Assembly (NCBI RefSeq): GCF_042767895.1
Contig: NC_091578.1
Coordinates: 31,534,387 to 31,598,386, forward strand
DNA from: Penaeus vannamei
Taxonomy: Eukaryota; Arthropoda; Malacostraca; Decapoda; Penaeidae
Length of the DNA stretch: 64,000 nt
Reading direction: 5' to 3'
Below are positions 12,195-22,780 of this stretch, piece by piece. Position numbers and translations under genes: made by a program. The first letter of the stretch is position 1. Every line of letters begins with the position of its first letter. The notes beneath the pieces were generated by a model. That model made no database searches and was not told where the DNA came from. It saw only the letters and a list, made by a program, of their open reading frames with translations.

Positions 12195-12301
12195 TTTCCT
12201 CACCTACTTTCTCTCTCTCTATCTCTGTTTGATTGTTTGTTTGTTTGTTTGTTTGTTTGTTTATTTGTTTGTCTGTCTCTTTCCCTGTCTCTGTCTCTGC
12301 C

Positions 12302-12336
<35 letters not shown>

Positions 12337-12420
12337 GCCTCTCTGTCTCTCTCCCTCCCACTCTACTTCTCTCTCCCTCTCCCTCTCCCTCCCTCCAACC
12401 CTCTCCCTCCCTTCCCGTCA
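12195..12420 (+). repeat. (TTTG)n, (CTGT)n and (CT)n cluster
   Basis: GTTT tetranucleotides at about 12232-12270 and TCTG tetranucleotides at about 12306-12338, followed by CTCCCTCC sequence. Confidence 0.92.
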
Positions 12421-13346
12421 CAAATTTATAAAACAAGAAGAAAAAATAACGAAAAGAAGAGAAACAACATGAATAAAAAAGAAGACAAAAAAAAGGCGCA
12501 ATCTCCGCCGACCCCCTAACCCCCCCCTCCCCCTCCCGCCCGCCATTGCCGTTCTCGAGGCCCACACCGGAGGAGGAGATTGACGCTCGAAATTGGCCGT
12601 ATCGCTCTACGCCCTCCAGGGGGAGGTGGGGTTGAGGGGGGAGAAAAGGGAGAAGGGAAGGAAGGAATGAAGGAAGGAAGGAATGAAGAGAAGGGTGGAA
12701 TAAAGAAAGGAAGGAGGCAAAGGAGAAGTATCACTCTCTGCGCCCTCGGGGGGGGGGGGGGGGGTTAGAGAGGGGGAGAAGAGAAACAGGAATGATAAAA
12801 TTAATAAGAAAGGAAGGAGGAAGGAAAGGCGAATGAAAAACAGGATAAAAGAGAGGAAGGAAGCAAAAGAAGGTTAGATAAAATAAAAGGAAAGAAGGGA
12901 TAAAATGCAGACAGAAAAATAAAAAATAAAACCAACCAAGGATAATGCAAGGAATAAGAGGAATAGGAGCAGAACGGATAAAAAAGCGAAGGAAGAAGAC
13001 GAATAAGAAAAAAAACAAGAAGGAAAAAGACGAAGCGCTCACCAACAGATGGCGCGCACACGGTAGACATTTTGGCGGGAAAAATGAAACCCATCATCTT
13101 ATCAACAAGAAAAAAAATCCGAAGAACAAGCATAACTCCAAGGAAAAAAAATATATATAAATAAAAATAAAAAAGAAAAAGAGCAAGAGAAAGAAAAAAG
13201 CAAAATCGATAACCTCAAAACCCCGAGAATTTTCGCGGCAAAAACAAGATAAAATTGTCGAGCTAAAAATGTCCGAAAGAAGAACACGAAGCTAGTAAAT
13301 GACGTCACTGATTATGCTAATGCGGAATATGGGAGTGAGAAGGGCC
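12421..13346. other. A-rich, mostly non-repetitive spacer
   Basis: Contains a GC-rich patch (12500-12620), a 14-nt G run near 12750, and impure GGAA and AAG sequence. A perfect TGACGTCA palindrome lies at 13300-13307. No gene seen. Confidence 0.7.
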
Positions 13347-13482
<136 letters not shown>

Positions 13483-13686
13483 ACTTATTTTTCTTGAATT
13501 CATGAATATATCCTTCTTTTATCCGTGTGCACATGCGAATTCTCATGTGTACATATACGTATGCGTGCATGTGTATGCGTATGTGCGTTCGTGAGCAAAG
13601 TGGGCGCGAGGGCGTGGGCGTATGGGTGTACCCACGACCGCAGGACATAATTCATGCTTAATGACCTGTAAAATCCTCCCCCCCCC
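13483..13686. other. Non-repetitive island
   Basis: About 200 bp of unique sequence with scattered ATGTGTAC/GTATGCGT words. No gene seen. Confidence 0.65.
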
Positions 13687-13884
13687 CCTTTCCTCCTCCT
13701 CCTCCTCCTCCTCCTCCTCCTCCACCTCCACCTCCACCTCCACCTCCACCTCCACCTCCACCTCCACTTCCTCCTCCACCTCCTCCTCCACCTCCACCTC
13801 CACCTCCTCCTCCACCTCCACCTCCACCTCCACCTCCTCCTCCCCCTCCACCTCCACTTCCTCCACCTCCACCTACACCTCCTC

Positions 13885-13930
<46 letters not shown>

Positions 13931-14003
13931 TTTTTCTTCTTCTCTTCTTCCTCCTCCTCCTCCTCCTCCTCCTCCTCCTCCTCCTCCCCCTCCCTCCTTA
14001 TTC
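13687..14003 (+). repeat. (CCT)n / (CCACCT)n / (TTC)n compound repeat
   Basis: CCT units, then CCACCT hexamers (about 13722-13880), then TTC units to 13940 and CCT units to 13990. Confidence 0.95.
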
Positions 14004-14084
14004 AGCTAAGAACAAGGTTTCTTAACCTCATATGACTAGTAATAAATACAACAAACAAGGAGAGACAGCAGAGAGCATCAGCAG

Positions 14085-14580
14085 CGGGCACGCTGTCAGC
14101 ATCCCCCTCCTCTTAACCCTCTTCAGATCGTCAGCATTTCCCCCCGTCCTTTCACCCCCCTCTCCCCTCCCTTCTCGTCAGCACCTCCTCCACCCCCTTT
14201 GCTCGCCAGCACCTCCCCCACCCCCACACCCCTCATTTGACTCACAGGAGAGTCAGCAACTCCCCCTCTTGCACCCCCACCACACCCCAGATCGTCAGCA
14301 CCTCCCCCTCCTTTCCCCTCAAGACCGCCCTACCCCTCTCTCCTCCCCCCAATACGATCTTCACTACCCACCTCTCCCCCCATACCCCAACATCCCCTCC
14401 CTCTCTTACCCCCCATACCCCAACATCACCACCCCTGCACCCCTCCCCTCCCCCTTTAGTACATAGGGAGAGGAGCACACCCAGGGATCGCTCTCTCTCC
14501 CCTCTTTAGTACATACCCAGGGGGTCGTTCTCCCTCCCTCCCCTCCTACCCCCTCCCCCTCCCCCCCGCCCCCGACGCCA
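14085..14580 (+). repeat. C-rich minisatellite with GTCAGCACCTCCCCC core
   Basis: GTCAGCA or a close variant recurs about every 40 bp near 14096, 14130, 14177, 14206, 14255 and 14293. C-rich filler with two near-copies of CCCCATACCCCAACATC follows (14380, 14417), then degenerate CCCTCC to about 14570. Confidence 0.82.
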
Positions 14581-14805
14581 AAGTTTCCTCTTCATGCTCG
14601 CTGAAAAAGCACGGGACTCGACGGAGGACACGCCAATATCCGTCAATTATCTCTCCGTTGCCTCTTCCCCCTCTTTCTCCCTCTCCCCTCTTTCTCCTCC
14701 TTCTCCCCTACCCAATCTATTCCATGAGGATGGGGGAAGGATGGAGGGAGAAACGGAGGGGAGGGGATGGGAGGGAGAGAGGAGGATAGGAAAGGATGGG
14801 AGGGA

Positions 14806-15180
<375 letters not shown>

Positions 15181-15480
15181 GGCAAGGGAGAGAGAGCGCG
15201 CTCGCAAAAATAAAAGCCCCCCCCCCGCTCCCACCCCCCCACCCCGACCGCCCGTGTCCCGCCGTCCCCGAGGATGGGCGGCGACTCCCCGACACGCGCC
15301 GGCACTTCGGCGGGAGGACGACTCTGCCCCCGGGGGATTCGCTGCTCAATCAGGTGCCTCGGTGACGCCGCAGACACGCACCTACTACCCCCCCCCCACC
15401 CCCTCTCCTCTACCTCCCTCCCTTCCTCCTTCCCTTCCTCCCGTGATGACCATTCCCCACTCCCCCGCGATCTGTCCCCC
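15181..15480. other. GC-rich non-repetitive island
   Basis: Poly-C patches and about 130 bp of unique, CpG-containing sequence (15245-15385). No coding motif recognised. Confidence 0.65.
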
Positions 15481-15492
15481 CCTCTCTCTCTC

Positions 15493-15532
<40 letters not shown>

Positions 15533-16100
15533 CATCTCCTCTCCTGTTTCCTCCTCTTTCTGGGAATCCTCCTTCTTCCCCTTCCTCTATCTCTATGTTC
15601 ATTTCTTCTTGGTTCTCTTGTTCTTCTTCTCATTCTTCTTCTTCCCCTTCTCCTTCTTCCTACATCTTCCCTCCCTCTTTCTCCCCCTTCCCTCCCACAC
15701 AGAAACCCTTCCCCTCCGCCTACATCCACCCCCTCCTCTTCCCCCTTCCCCACATCAACCGCTCTCCCCCTCCCCCAGGCACGTAAAAGGAGCTATTCAA
15801 GTGAACACATTAGAATCGTTATCCTCCTCCCCTCCCCATCCCTCTCCTCCTCCTCCTCCCTTCCCTTCCCCTTCCCTCCCCCTTCCCTCCTCCTCCCCCT
15901 CCCTCCCCCTTCCCTCCCCATCCCCTCCTCCCCCTTCCCTCCCCATCCCCTCCTCCCATCCCTTCCCTCCCCTCCTCCTCCCCTCCCCCATCCCTACCTC
16001 CCTTCCCTCTCCATCCCCTCCCCATCCCCTCCTCCTACACCATCCCCTCCCCTTCCCCTCCCCATCCCCTCCTCCTCCTCCCCCCTTCCCCTTCCCTTAA
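15481..16100 (+). repeat. (CT)n followed by C-rich pyrimidine tract
   Basis: (CT)n at 15481-15530, then CTTCTT and CCCTCCTCC sequence. From 15830 it is a regular CCCCATCCCCTCCTCCCC-type repeat. Confidence 0.88.
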
Positions 16101-16629
16101 CGACTCCGTTCTAAAACTCCCTGGCAATCGGGGATATTAAAACCCATTACGCATATTTCGCTAACGACCGGGGCATCCAATCGGGGTCATTCGAGGTCAA
16201 GGTGATTTTTTAAAAAAAGGTCGAATAAGCAGGTGGTTTGTATTTTTTTCTTCTCTCCTTCTCTGTTTATTCTGGTAATTTCAAGTATTGAGGAGGATGA
16301 GGAGGGGAGGAAGAGGAGGGGGATGAGGAGGAACAGGGGGGGAAGAGGAGGTGGAGGGGGAGGAGGAGGAGGGGGGGGGGAGGAGGAGGATGGGAGAAAG
16401 AGGTGGAAGAAGGAAGGGGGAGGGGGAAGAAGAGGAGGAGGAGCAGGTGAAAAGAGTGGGAGGAGAAAAGAGAATGGCAGAGCAGAAGAAAGTGAAGTAA
16501 AAGATGAAGAAAATAATAAGAAGAGAAAAAATAATTACAATAAAAGGAAGAAATAGAAACAGAAGAAGAAAACCGAGAGAACACAACAATACCAGAAACC
16601 AAAAACAACAAGCTTCAGAAGAGGATTAG
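16101..16629. repeat. Unique island, then (GGA)n-type purine tract
   Basis: 16100-16270 is non-repetitive. 16280-16480 is AGG/GGGA repeat. A-rich unique sequence follows to 16629. Confidence 0.78.
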
Positions 16630-17195
16630 CAGACAGCAGAAAAGAAGGAGAGCAGAAGAGTAGATAAGAGACGAGCAGCAGGAAAGCAGAAGATCGAAAG
16701 AGCAGACAGCAGGAAAGCAGAAGAGTAGATAAGAGACAAGCAGCAGGAAAGCAGAAGATCAGGAGAGCAGACAGCAGGAAAGCAGGAGAGCAGAAAAGTA
16801 GGAGAGCAGGGGAGCAGAAGAGTAGATAAGAGACGAGCAGGAGAGAAGGAAAGCAGGAAAGCAGGGGAGCAGAAGAGTAGATAAGAGACAAGCAGCAGGA
16901 AAGCAGAAAATCAGGAGAGCAGACAGCAGGAAAGCAGAAGAGCAGAAGAGTAGGAGAGCAGGAGAACAGAAGAGTAGATAGGAGACGAGCAAGAGAGCCG
17001 AAGAATAGATAGGAGACGAGCAGCAGGAAAGCAGAAGATCGGGACAGCAGACAGCAGGAAAGCAGAAGATCGGGACAGCAGACAGCAGGAAAGCAGACGA
17101 GTAGATAAGAGACAAGCAACACGAAAGCAGATCGGGAGAGCAGACAGCAGGAAAGCAGAAGAGCAGAAGAGTAGATAGGAGACGAGCAGGTAGTC
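16630..17195 (+). repeat. AGCAGGAAAGCAGAAG minisatellite
   Basis: Modules AGCAGGAAAGCAGAAG, AGTAGATAAGAGACGAGCAG and ATCGGGAGAGCAGACAGCAG are reused in varying order. AGTAGATA occurs near 16661, 16725, 16823, 16878, 16975, 17006, 17102 and 17172. The minus-strand frame reads Cys/Leu/Ser-rich repeats and is not taken as a gene. Confidence 0.93.
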
Positions 17196-17458
17196 CTACA
17201 AGGAGGCGTCGGGGCGTGAGCGAACTCCTCCCGATATATCAGGAGCTGACGGCCTAACAACGGGCATGAATGACAGTAGTTAATGTGTGCTGACAGCGAC
17301 GTTGGAGTGTGTGAGAGACAGGGAGAGAAGGAGGGAGAGAGGGAGAAGGGGAGAGAGGGAGAGGGGGAGAAGGGGAGAGATAGAGGGAGAAGGGAAGGAG
17401 GAGAAGGAGAGAGGGAGAGGGGAGGGAGGGAGAGAGAAAAAAAATAGATAGATAGAAA

Positions 17459-17499
<41 letters not shown>

Positions 17500-17520
17500 A
17501 AAAAGACAAAGAAATGATCT
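17196..17520. repeat. Short unique island, then GA-rich tract
   Basis: 17200-17310 is unique. GGGAGAGAGGGAG sequence follows, with (GA)n at about 17463-17495. Confidence 0.82.
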
Positions 17521-17965
17521 TGAGGCGTGTCATCTCATGTCCTCACCCCATGTACCTCTTCAAGGCGTGAAAACTGCTTCCGTGACTTCCCACGCCCTCA
17601 CTCCTCCTCATTCCTTGCCCCAAGCCCTCACTTCTCATTCTTCCTCACGTATCGCCTCACTCCCTCACTCCTTACTCACCCTCGCCTTACGCGCCCACTC
17701 CTCGTCATTTCTCCACACTCCTCGCCTCACTCTCACACCCCCTCATTCCTCATTACCTCTCACCTCATTCTCCCTCACCTTCCCTCATTTCTCCTCACGC
17801 CCTCCCTTCCCCTCATTCCTCTTCACACCCACCCTCTCCCCCATTCTCCCTCACACCCTCCCCTCCCCTCATTCCCCCTCACGCCCTCCCCTCCCTATCC
17901 CCCCCACGCCCTCCCTTCCCCATCATTCCTCCTCACGCCCCAAACAACATTCTTCCCCATAATCA
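17521..17965 (+). repeat. C-rich minisatellite, CCTCACGCCCTCCC core
   Basis: About 18-25 bp units alternating CTCATTCCTCCTCA and CGCCCTCCCCTCCCC, becoming more regular after 17790. Confidence 0.82.
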
Positions 17966-18278
17966 CCGCATTCCCCAACCCAGAAAACACCTCAAACGCC
18001 CCTTTTTTTATCATTCTCTCCAACCTCCTAAATTAGCGTACAACCGCCCTTATTCCTTTTTTTCATTCTTCGTTGTATTCATCTCCCTTTGTTGGTGCTG
18101 ACGGCTGACATTTTTTTTTTCTTCTCTTGTTGCTGACCCGCTGACGTGACTATTGTTCGCTGACACTTCTTGGTTTTCGGGACACCCACTTGGATGGCGG
18201 CGCTTTTGGGTCGGGTGTCGGGAACTCGCCTCGGGGGATAGGGGTGTGTAATCGTGAGTTAACGCCCACTGACCCACG
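17966..18278. other. Non-repetitive island with GCTGAC cluster
   Basis: About 310 bp of mostly unique sequence. Five copies of GCTGAC lie within 68 bp: 18097-18102, 18104-18109, 18132-18137, 18140-18145 and 18159-18164. No coding motif, including a thrombospondin repeat, was recognised on either strand. Confidence 0.7.
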
Positions 18279-18670
18279 CATTCCCCTATCCATTCACCCA
18301 TCCACCTATCCATTTACATACCCGCCCACCCACCTATCCATTCATCCGCCCATCCACCTATCCATTCACCCACCCATTTATCCATTTACTTACCCACCCA
18401 CCTATCCATTCACACCACCCATCCACCTATCCATTCACCCACCCATCTATCCATTCACCCACCCATCCACCTATCCATTCACCCACCCATCTATCCATTT
18501 ACCTACCCCCACCCACTTATCTATTCACAAACCCATCTATCCATTCACTCACCCACCTATCTATTCACCCACCCATCTATCCATTCAACCACCCACCCAT
18601 CTATCCATTCACCCATCCAACCCACCCACCCACCTATCCATTCACACGCCCACCCACTCACCTACCTATC
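18279..18670 (+). repeat. CCATTCACCCACC minisatellite (20- and 24-bp units)
   Basis: About 18 units of CTATCCATTCACCCACCCAT, with or without an added CCAC, all derived from CCAT/CCAC tetranucleotides. The plus-strand His/Pro/Ile/Ser frame is a repeat translation. Confidence 0.94.
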
Positions 18671-18799
18671 CACCTGTACCCACTTCCCACCCTAGTACCC
18701 ACCCCACCCACTCGCACTCCCCTTCTTTAATACCCACCCTACACACTTCTCCACTTAATACCCACCTACCCACCCACAAAATAAAATCCACAAAAATAG

Positions 18800-19050
18800 T
18801 ACGAAAACAACCTATCTATATTTCTATACCACCCTCTATTTATATAAAAAAATAAATGAATAAAAAACACAAATATCTATATTTCACTCTCTATCTCGCT
18901 CTATTTATACAAAAATAAATAAAAATTACACAATCTATATTTCCCTCTCTATCTCGCTCTATTTATAAAAAAAAAAATAATAATAAAAAAATACACAAAT
19001 ATCTATATTTCCATCTCTATGACAAGTAAAAAAATAAATAAATAAATAAA
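18800..19050 (+). repeat. Four-copy AT-rich minisatellite
   Basis: TCTATATTTC followed by CTCTCTATCTCGCTCTATTT and an AAATAAATAAAAA tail starts near 18813 (degenerate), 18873, 18930 and 19000. Spacing is about 57-70 bp. It ends about 50 bp beyond the unc5 donor at 19101, on the intron side. Confidence 0.9.
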
Positions 19051-19101
19051 AAATACACGAAGCCAAAATGGTACGGAATCGAACAGAAATCCAACACTCA
19101 C

Positions 19102-19226
19102 CGTAGACCTTGAGCCTGGCCGTCTCCGAAACCCTCTTGGCGGCCACGTTCTCGGCGACGCAGGTGTAGTTAGCCGAGTTCTCCGGGCGAGCTGACAGGA
19201 TGAGCAAGGATCCCTCTGAAGATATC
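19102..19226 (-). CDS. unc5: UNC5 netrin receptor, internal exon encoding second half of Ig2
   Basis: Follows the exon at 19745-19904 in the same transcript. The acceptor is 19228-19227 (CGTCTCTCCCGCAG) and the donor is GTGAGT at 19101-19096. Joining the AA left by the previous exon to the first G here makes a Lys codon; 41 complete codons follow and one G is left over. The sequence includes ISSEGSLLIL, then ENSANYTCVAENVAAKRVSE, then TARLKVY. The Y-x-C motif supplies the F-strand cysteine that pairs with the cysteine in the first half, and NYT is an N-glycosylation sequon. The ANYTCVA and VAAKR.S stretch followed by a V-Y end is the signature of UNC5 Ig2 just before the first thrombospondin repeat. 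The leftover G could begin a Val codon, as in the family's VYVNGGW. The two exons total 285 bp (95 codons) and form a phase 1-1 domain module. The next exon, expected to encode thrombospondin type 1 sequence, is not recognisable down to position 1. Confidence 0.88.
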
Positions 19227-19744
19227 CTGCGGGAGAGACGAACGGGTGAAGGATTAAGGATGAAAGGATATTCGAAGGAGAGTGGGAAGGTTGTAGAGGG
19301 ATTTGTTAGGACAGAACGAATTAATGAGTGAGTAATTCATTAATTAATTAACTGAACAATTAATGGAATGAGTAACACAAACGAGAAAAATAAAGACAAA
19401 AATAACATCAATGATAATGGTAAAAATATTAATAATTCTACAAATGATCATAGCAATAAAAATAACGAGAAAAAATAACATCAAAGATAATAGTAAATAT
19501 AACATCAATAATTCTACAAATAATAATAACAATAACGAGAAAAAACATCAATGATAACAGTAAAAATAACATCAATAATTCTACCAATAATGATAACAAT
19601 GACAATAAATATTATATCAACAAAAAAACGACATAAAAAAATACACTAACAAAAAACACAATACCAACACCCCCACCACCCCTCCCCCTCCCCCACCCCC
19701 AACTACCCCCACCCTAAAAAAAAAAAAAAAAAAAAATAACTTAC
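19227..19744 (-). other. unc5: unc5 intron splitting Ig2 (518 bp, phase 2)
   Basis: Read on the transcribed (minus) strand, the intron opens with GTAAGTTA. It then has 21 consecutive T (19716-19736) and a run of G triplets to about 19666. Next comes a three-copy AT-rich minisatellite of about 68-73 bp with starts near 19401, 19474 and 19544; the shared core contains ACATCAATGATAA and a GAGAAAA. An 8-bp inverted repeat (19338-19345 with 19358-19365, 12-nt loop) follows. The 3' end has a plausible branch-point sequence (CCTTAAT, about 19252-19258) some 30 nt before the acceptor and the tract CGTCTCTCCCGCAG. All splice sites are GT-AG. Confidence 0.85.
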
Positions 19745-19904
19745 TTGTAACTCGGGTTGTCCTCGAGGCTGATGGGCACGTTGTTCTTGAGCCAAGTGGT
19801 CGCTGGAGGGGGGCGGCCGTCGGGAGGGAGGCACCGCAGCTCCACGTGCTTCCCGAGGGGCACCGACTGCGAGTAAGGAGGCTCCTCGAAGTATCGCCGA
19901 AGGT
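19745..19904 (-). CDS. unc5: UNC5 netrin receptor, internal exon encoding first half of Ig2
   Basis: Internal exon of a netrin receptor, a single-pass membrane protein that mediates axon and cell repulsion from netrin. The minus strand has an acceptor at 19906-19905 behind a long pyrimidine tract (TTTTTTCCCCTCAG) and a GTAAGT donor at 19744-19739. Between them it encodes 52 complete codons, with two bases of a codon entering and two leaving. The protein starts LRRYFEEPPYSQSVPLG and continues with VELRCLPPDG and TTWLKNNVP. These give the B-strand cysteine (exon residue 24) and the core tryptophan (residue 37) of an Ig domain. Vertebrate UNC5 Ig2 has the same landmarks: LRK.FE at its start, C.PPEG and WLKN. 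The split entry codon ends in AC, which fits the Tyr that precedes LRK in the family. The reading continues in frame into 19102-19226. The exon is GC-rich and free of repeats, unlike its surroundings. Family assignment is by recall of conserved motifs, not alignment. Confidence 0.88.
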
Positions 19905-19934
19905 CTGAGGGGAAAAAAGAGGGGAAAAGGGAGG

Positions 19935-20612
19935 GTGAGATTTGGTTGTGAGGGAGAGAGAATTTGTGAGAAAATAAATGAGATTTAGTTTTGAATAATT
20001 TTGAGAAAATGAGTGAGATTTGGTTGTGAGGGAGAGAGAATTTTGAGAAAATGAGTGAGGTTTGGTTTTGAGGGAGAGAGAATTTTGAGAAAATGAGTGA
20101 GGTTTGGTTGTGAGGGAGAGAGAATTTTGAGAAAATGAGTGAGATTTAGTTTTGAATAATTTGGAGAAAATGAGTGAGATTTGGTTTTGAGGGAGAGAGA
20201 ATTTTGAGAGAAAATGAGTGAGATTTAGTTTTGAGTAATTTGGAGAAAATGAGTGAGATTTAGTTTTGAGGGAGAGAGAATTTGAGAGAAAATGAGTGAG
20301 ATTTAGTTTTGAATAATTTGGAGAAAATGAGTGAGATTTGGTTGTGAGGGAGAGAAAACTGAGAGAAAATGAATGAGATGGTTGTGAGGGAAAGTGAATT
20401 TGGAGAAAATGAGATTTGGTTGTGAGGGAGAGTGAATTTGGAGAAAATTAATGAGATTTGGTTTTGAGGGAGAGTGAATTTTGAGAAAATGAGTGAGATT
20501 TGGTTGAGAGGGAGAGAAAACTGAGAGAAAATGAATGAGATTTGGTTGTGAGGGAGAGAAAACTGAGAGAAAATGAATGAGATTTGGTTTTGAGAGAAAT
20601 GAGAACCGAAAA
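19935..20612 (-). repeat. 42-bp minisatellite next to the unc5 Ig2 acceptor
   Basis: About 15 copies of a 40-47 bp unit; the commonest length is 42. On the plus strand it reads GAGAAAATGAGTGAGATTTG and then GTTGTGAGGGAGAGAGAATT. On the transcribed strand each copy gives CTCACTCATTTTCTC and TTCTCTCTCCCTC stretches. The array begins about 30 bp upstream of the exon at 19745-19904. Because 42 is divisible by three it stays open on the minus strand, giving a 14-residue repeat with SPSQPNLIHFL; it lies in the intron and is not scored as coding. Confidence 0.93.
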
Positions 20613-20984
20613 AAAAAATGAATGAGATCTGAGTGCAATGAGGAAAAAACTATTTCGAAAAATAGAACTTCATTCGGGAGAAAGAATGAATCTAAATCAA
20701 TACATAAAAAAGACACAACAAAACATAATTTCCAAAACAGGAAAGCAAGGAAAGATATTTCAATGGAAAAAAAATACAGTTGAATTTTCCCATAAATGAC
20801 AATCAAATTTATATTTCTTGCGTAATAAAGTAATTAAGACATTCAAAACGAGTAAATATGGAGATAAAACCACAATGATATCAACATAGGAGCTCAAATT
20901 AATAAATGTAACACCACGTGACTGATAATACGAAACACATGCAAAGATCAGATTACTTAAATGACCACGCGAACCTCCTCAATC
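20613..20984. other. A/T-rich non-repetitive spacer
   Basis: About 370 bp of unique AT-rich sequence between two arrays. No gene seen. Confidence 0.75.
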
Positions 20985-21900
20985 ATAAAAAAGGAAAAAA
21001 CAAAGAAGAAAACAAGAAAAAAAGAAGAAAAGAGAAGAAGACAAGAAAAAACAAAGAAGAAAAGAGAAGAAAACTTAAGAAGAAAAGAGAAGAAGACTTA
21101 AGAATAAACAAAGAAGAAAAGAGGAGACTTAAGAAAAAACAAAGAAGACAAGAAAAAACAAAGAAGAACAGAGAAGGCAAGACAAAACAAAGAAGAAAAG
21201 AGAAGAAGAGTTAAGAAAAAACAAAGAAGAAAAGAGAAGACAAGAAAAACAAAGAAGAAAAGAGAAGACAAGAAAAAACAAAGAAGAAAAGAGAAGAAAA
21301 GAAAAAAACAAAGAAGAAAAGAGAAGAAGACAAGAAAAAACAAAGAAGAAAAGAGAAGAAGACTTAATAAAAAACAAAGAAGAAAAGAGAAGAAGAAAAC
21401 AAAGAAAAAGAGAAGAAGACAAGAAAAACAAAGAAAAGAGAAGACTTAAGAAAAAAACAAAGAAGAAAGAGAAGAAGACAATAAAAAACAAAGAAGAAAA
21501 GAGAAGAAAACTTAAGAAAAAAACAAAGAAGAAAAGAGAAAAAGACTTAAGAAAAAACAAAGAAGAAAAGAGAAGAAGACTTAAGAAAAAAACAAAGAAG
21601 AAAAGAGAAGAAGACTTAAGAAAAAACAAAGAAGAAAAGAGAAGAAGACAAGAAAAAACAAAGAAGAAAGGAGAAGACAAGAAAAACAAATAAGAAAAGA
21701 AAAGAAGAAAAAACAAAGAAGAAAAGAGAAGAATTAAGAAAAAACAAAGAAAAGAAAAGACTTAAGAAAAAACAAAGAAAAGAGAAGAAGACAAGAAAAA
21801 AACAAAGAAGAAAAGAGAAGAAGACAAGAAAAAACAAAGAAGAAAAAGAGAAGAAGACTTAAGAAAAAAACAAAGAAGAAAAAAAAGAAAACAGAAAAAT
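20985..21900 (+). repeat. About 35-bp A/G minisatellite, GAAGACTTAAGAAAAAACAA core
   Basis: About 25 copies of AAGAAGAAAAGAGAAG followed by AAGACTTAAGAAAAAACAA or AAGACAAGAAAAAACAA, with frequent deletions. It lies in the intron upstream of unc5 Ig2. Its minus-strand Phe/Ser/Leu frames are artefacts. Confidence 0.93.
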
Positions 21901-22044
21901 AAAAACCTGCAAAGCAAAAAATATTTAAAATTCGCGCCGCCACGCAACACGCATCTATCACAGCGCAAACCTCTCGTCATTTGTTTATGTTGAGTTTATG
22001 TGCGCGTAACAGTAACAAATCTCCGAATAAACAGTGTTGCAGAA

Positions 22045-22346
22045 AGGAGGAGGAGGAGGAGGAGGAGGAGGAGGAGGAGGAGGAAGGGAGGGAGGGAGGG
22101 GAGGGCGGGAGGGAGGGAGGGAGGGAGGGAGGGGAGGGAGGGGGAGCGGGGGAGGGAGGGAGGGAGGAGGAGGAGGGAGGAGGAGGAGGAGGAGGAGGAG
22201 GAGGGAGGGAGGGAGGGAAGGAAGGGGAGGGGAGGGAAGGGGAGGAGGAAAAGGAGGGAGGGAGGGAGGGAGGGAGGGAAGAGGAGGGAGTCGGAGGAGG
22301 AGGGAGGGAGGAGGGAGGGGAGGAGGGGAGGGAGGGAGGGGAGTCG
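22045..22346 (+). repeat. (GGA)n / (GGGA)n tract
   Basis: About 300 bp of pure G/A repeats, almost free of other bases. Confidence 0.95.
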
Positions 22347-22469
22347 GAGCCGTGACGTCCATGCTGAGACACGGACGGACGTGTTTTATGCACCGCTGTT
22401 CTGTTGACGGACTTTTGTTCGCTTAAGCATGGGTCTTCCAGTCTATCTTAGGCTATCTTTTTTTTTTTC

Positions 22470-22474
22470 TTTCT

Positions 22475-22567
<93 letters not shown>

Positions 22568-22780
22568 CTTCCCATCCACTCTCTCCCTTTCCCTCCTTCA
22601 TTTCCATCCCTTCGTCTCCACCGTCACCTCCTTATCCCTCCACCCGTCCTACCCCCTCTTACATCCTCCTCTCCCTCTCCCCCTCCCTATCCCCTATCCA
22701 CCCCTCCGCCCCCATCCCCTCTCCCCTCCCCCCCATCCCCCTCCACCCTCACCTCCAAAGCAAATTGATATTCACAGAGT
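22470..22780 (+). repeat. (CT)n and C-rich pyrimidine tract
   Basis: (CT)n at about 22480-22565, then CCCTCC and CCCATCCCC sequence. Confidence 0.92.

Noticed and set aside
16535..17533. Cys/Leu/Ser-rich frame on the minus strand resembling a secreted or membrane protein
   Set aside because: The residues track the AGCAGGAAAG repeat modules, and the same modules are open in other frames.
17966..18278. Candidate thrombospondin exon of unc5 downstream of Ig2
   Set aside because: The expected W-x-x-W and cysteine pattern is absent in all minus-strand frames.
18190..18855. Plus-strand frame rich in HLSIHPP
   Set aside because: Direct translation of the CCATTCACC minisatellite.
20303..20806. Minus-strand frame with a 14-residue repeat (SPSQPNLIHFL)
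   Set aside because: It is the 42-bp array in an unc5 intron. The frame stays open only because 42 is a multiple of three, and other units of 40-47 bp break it.
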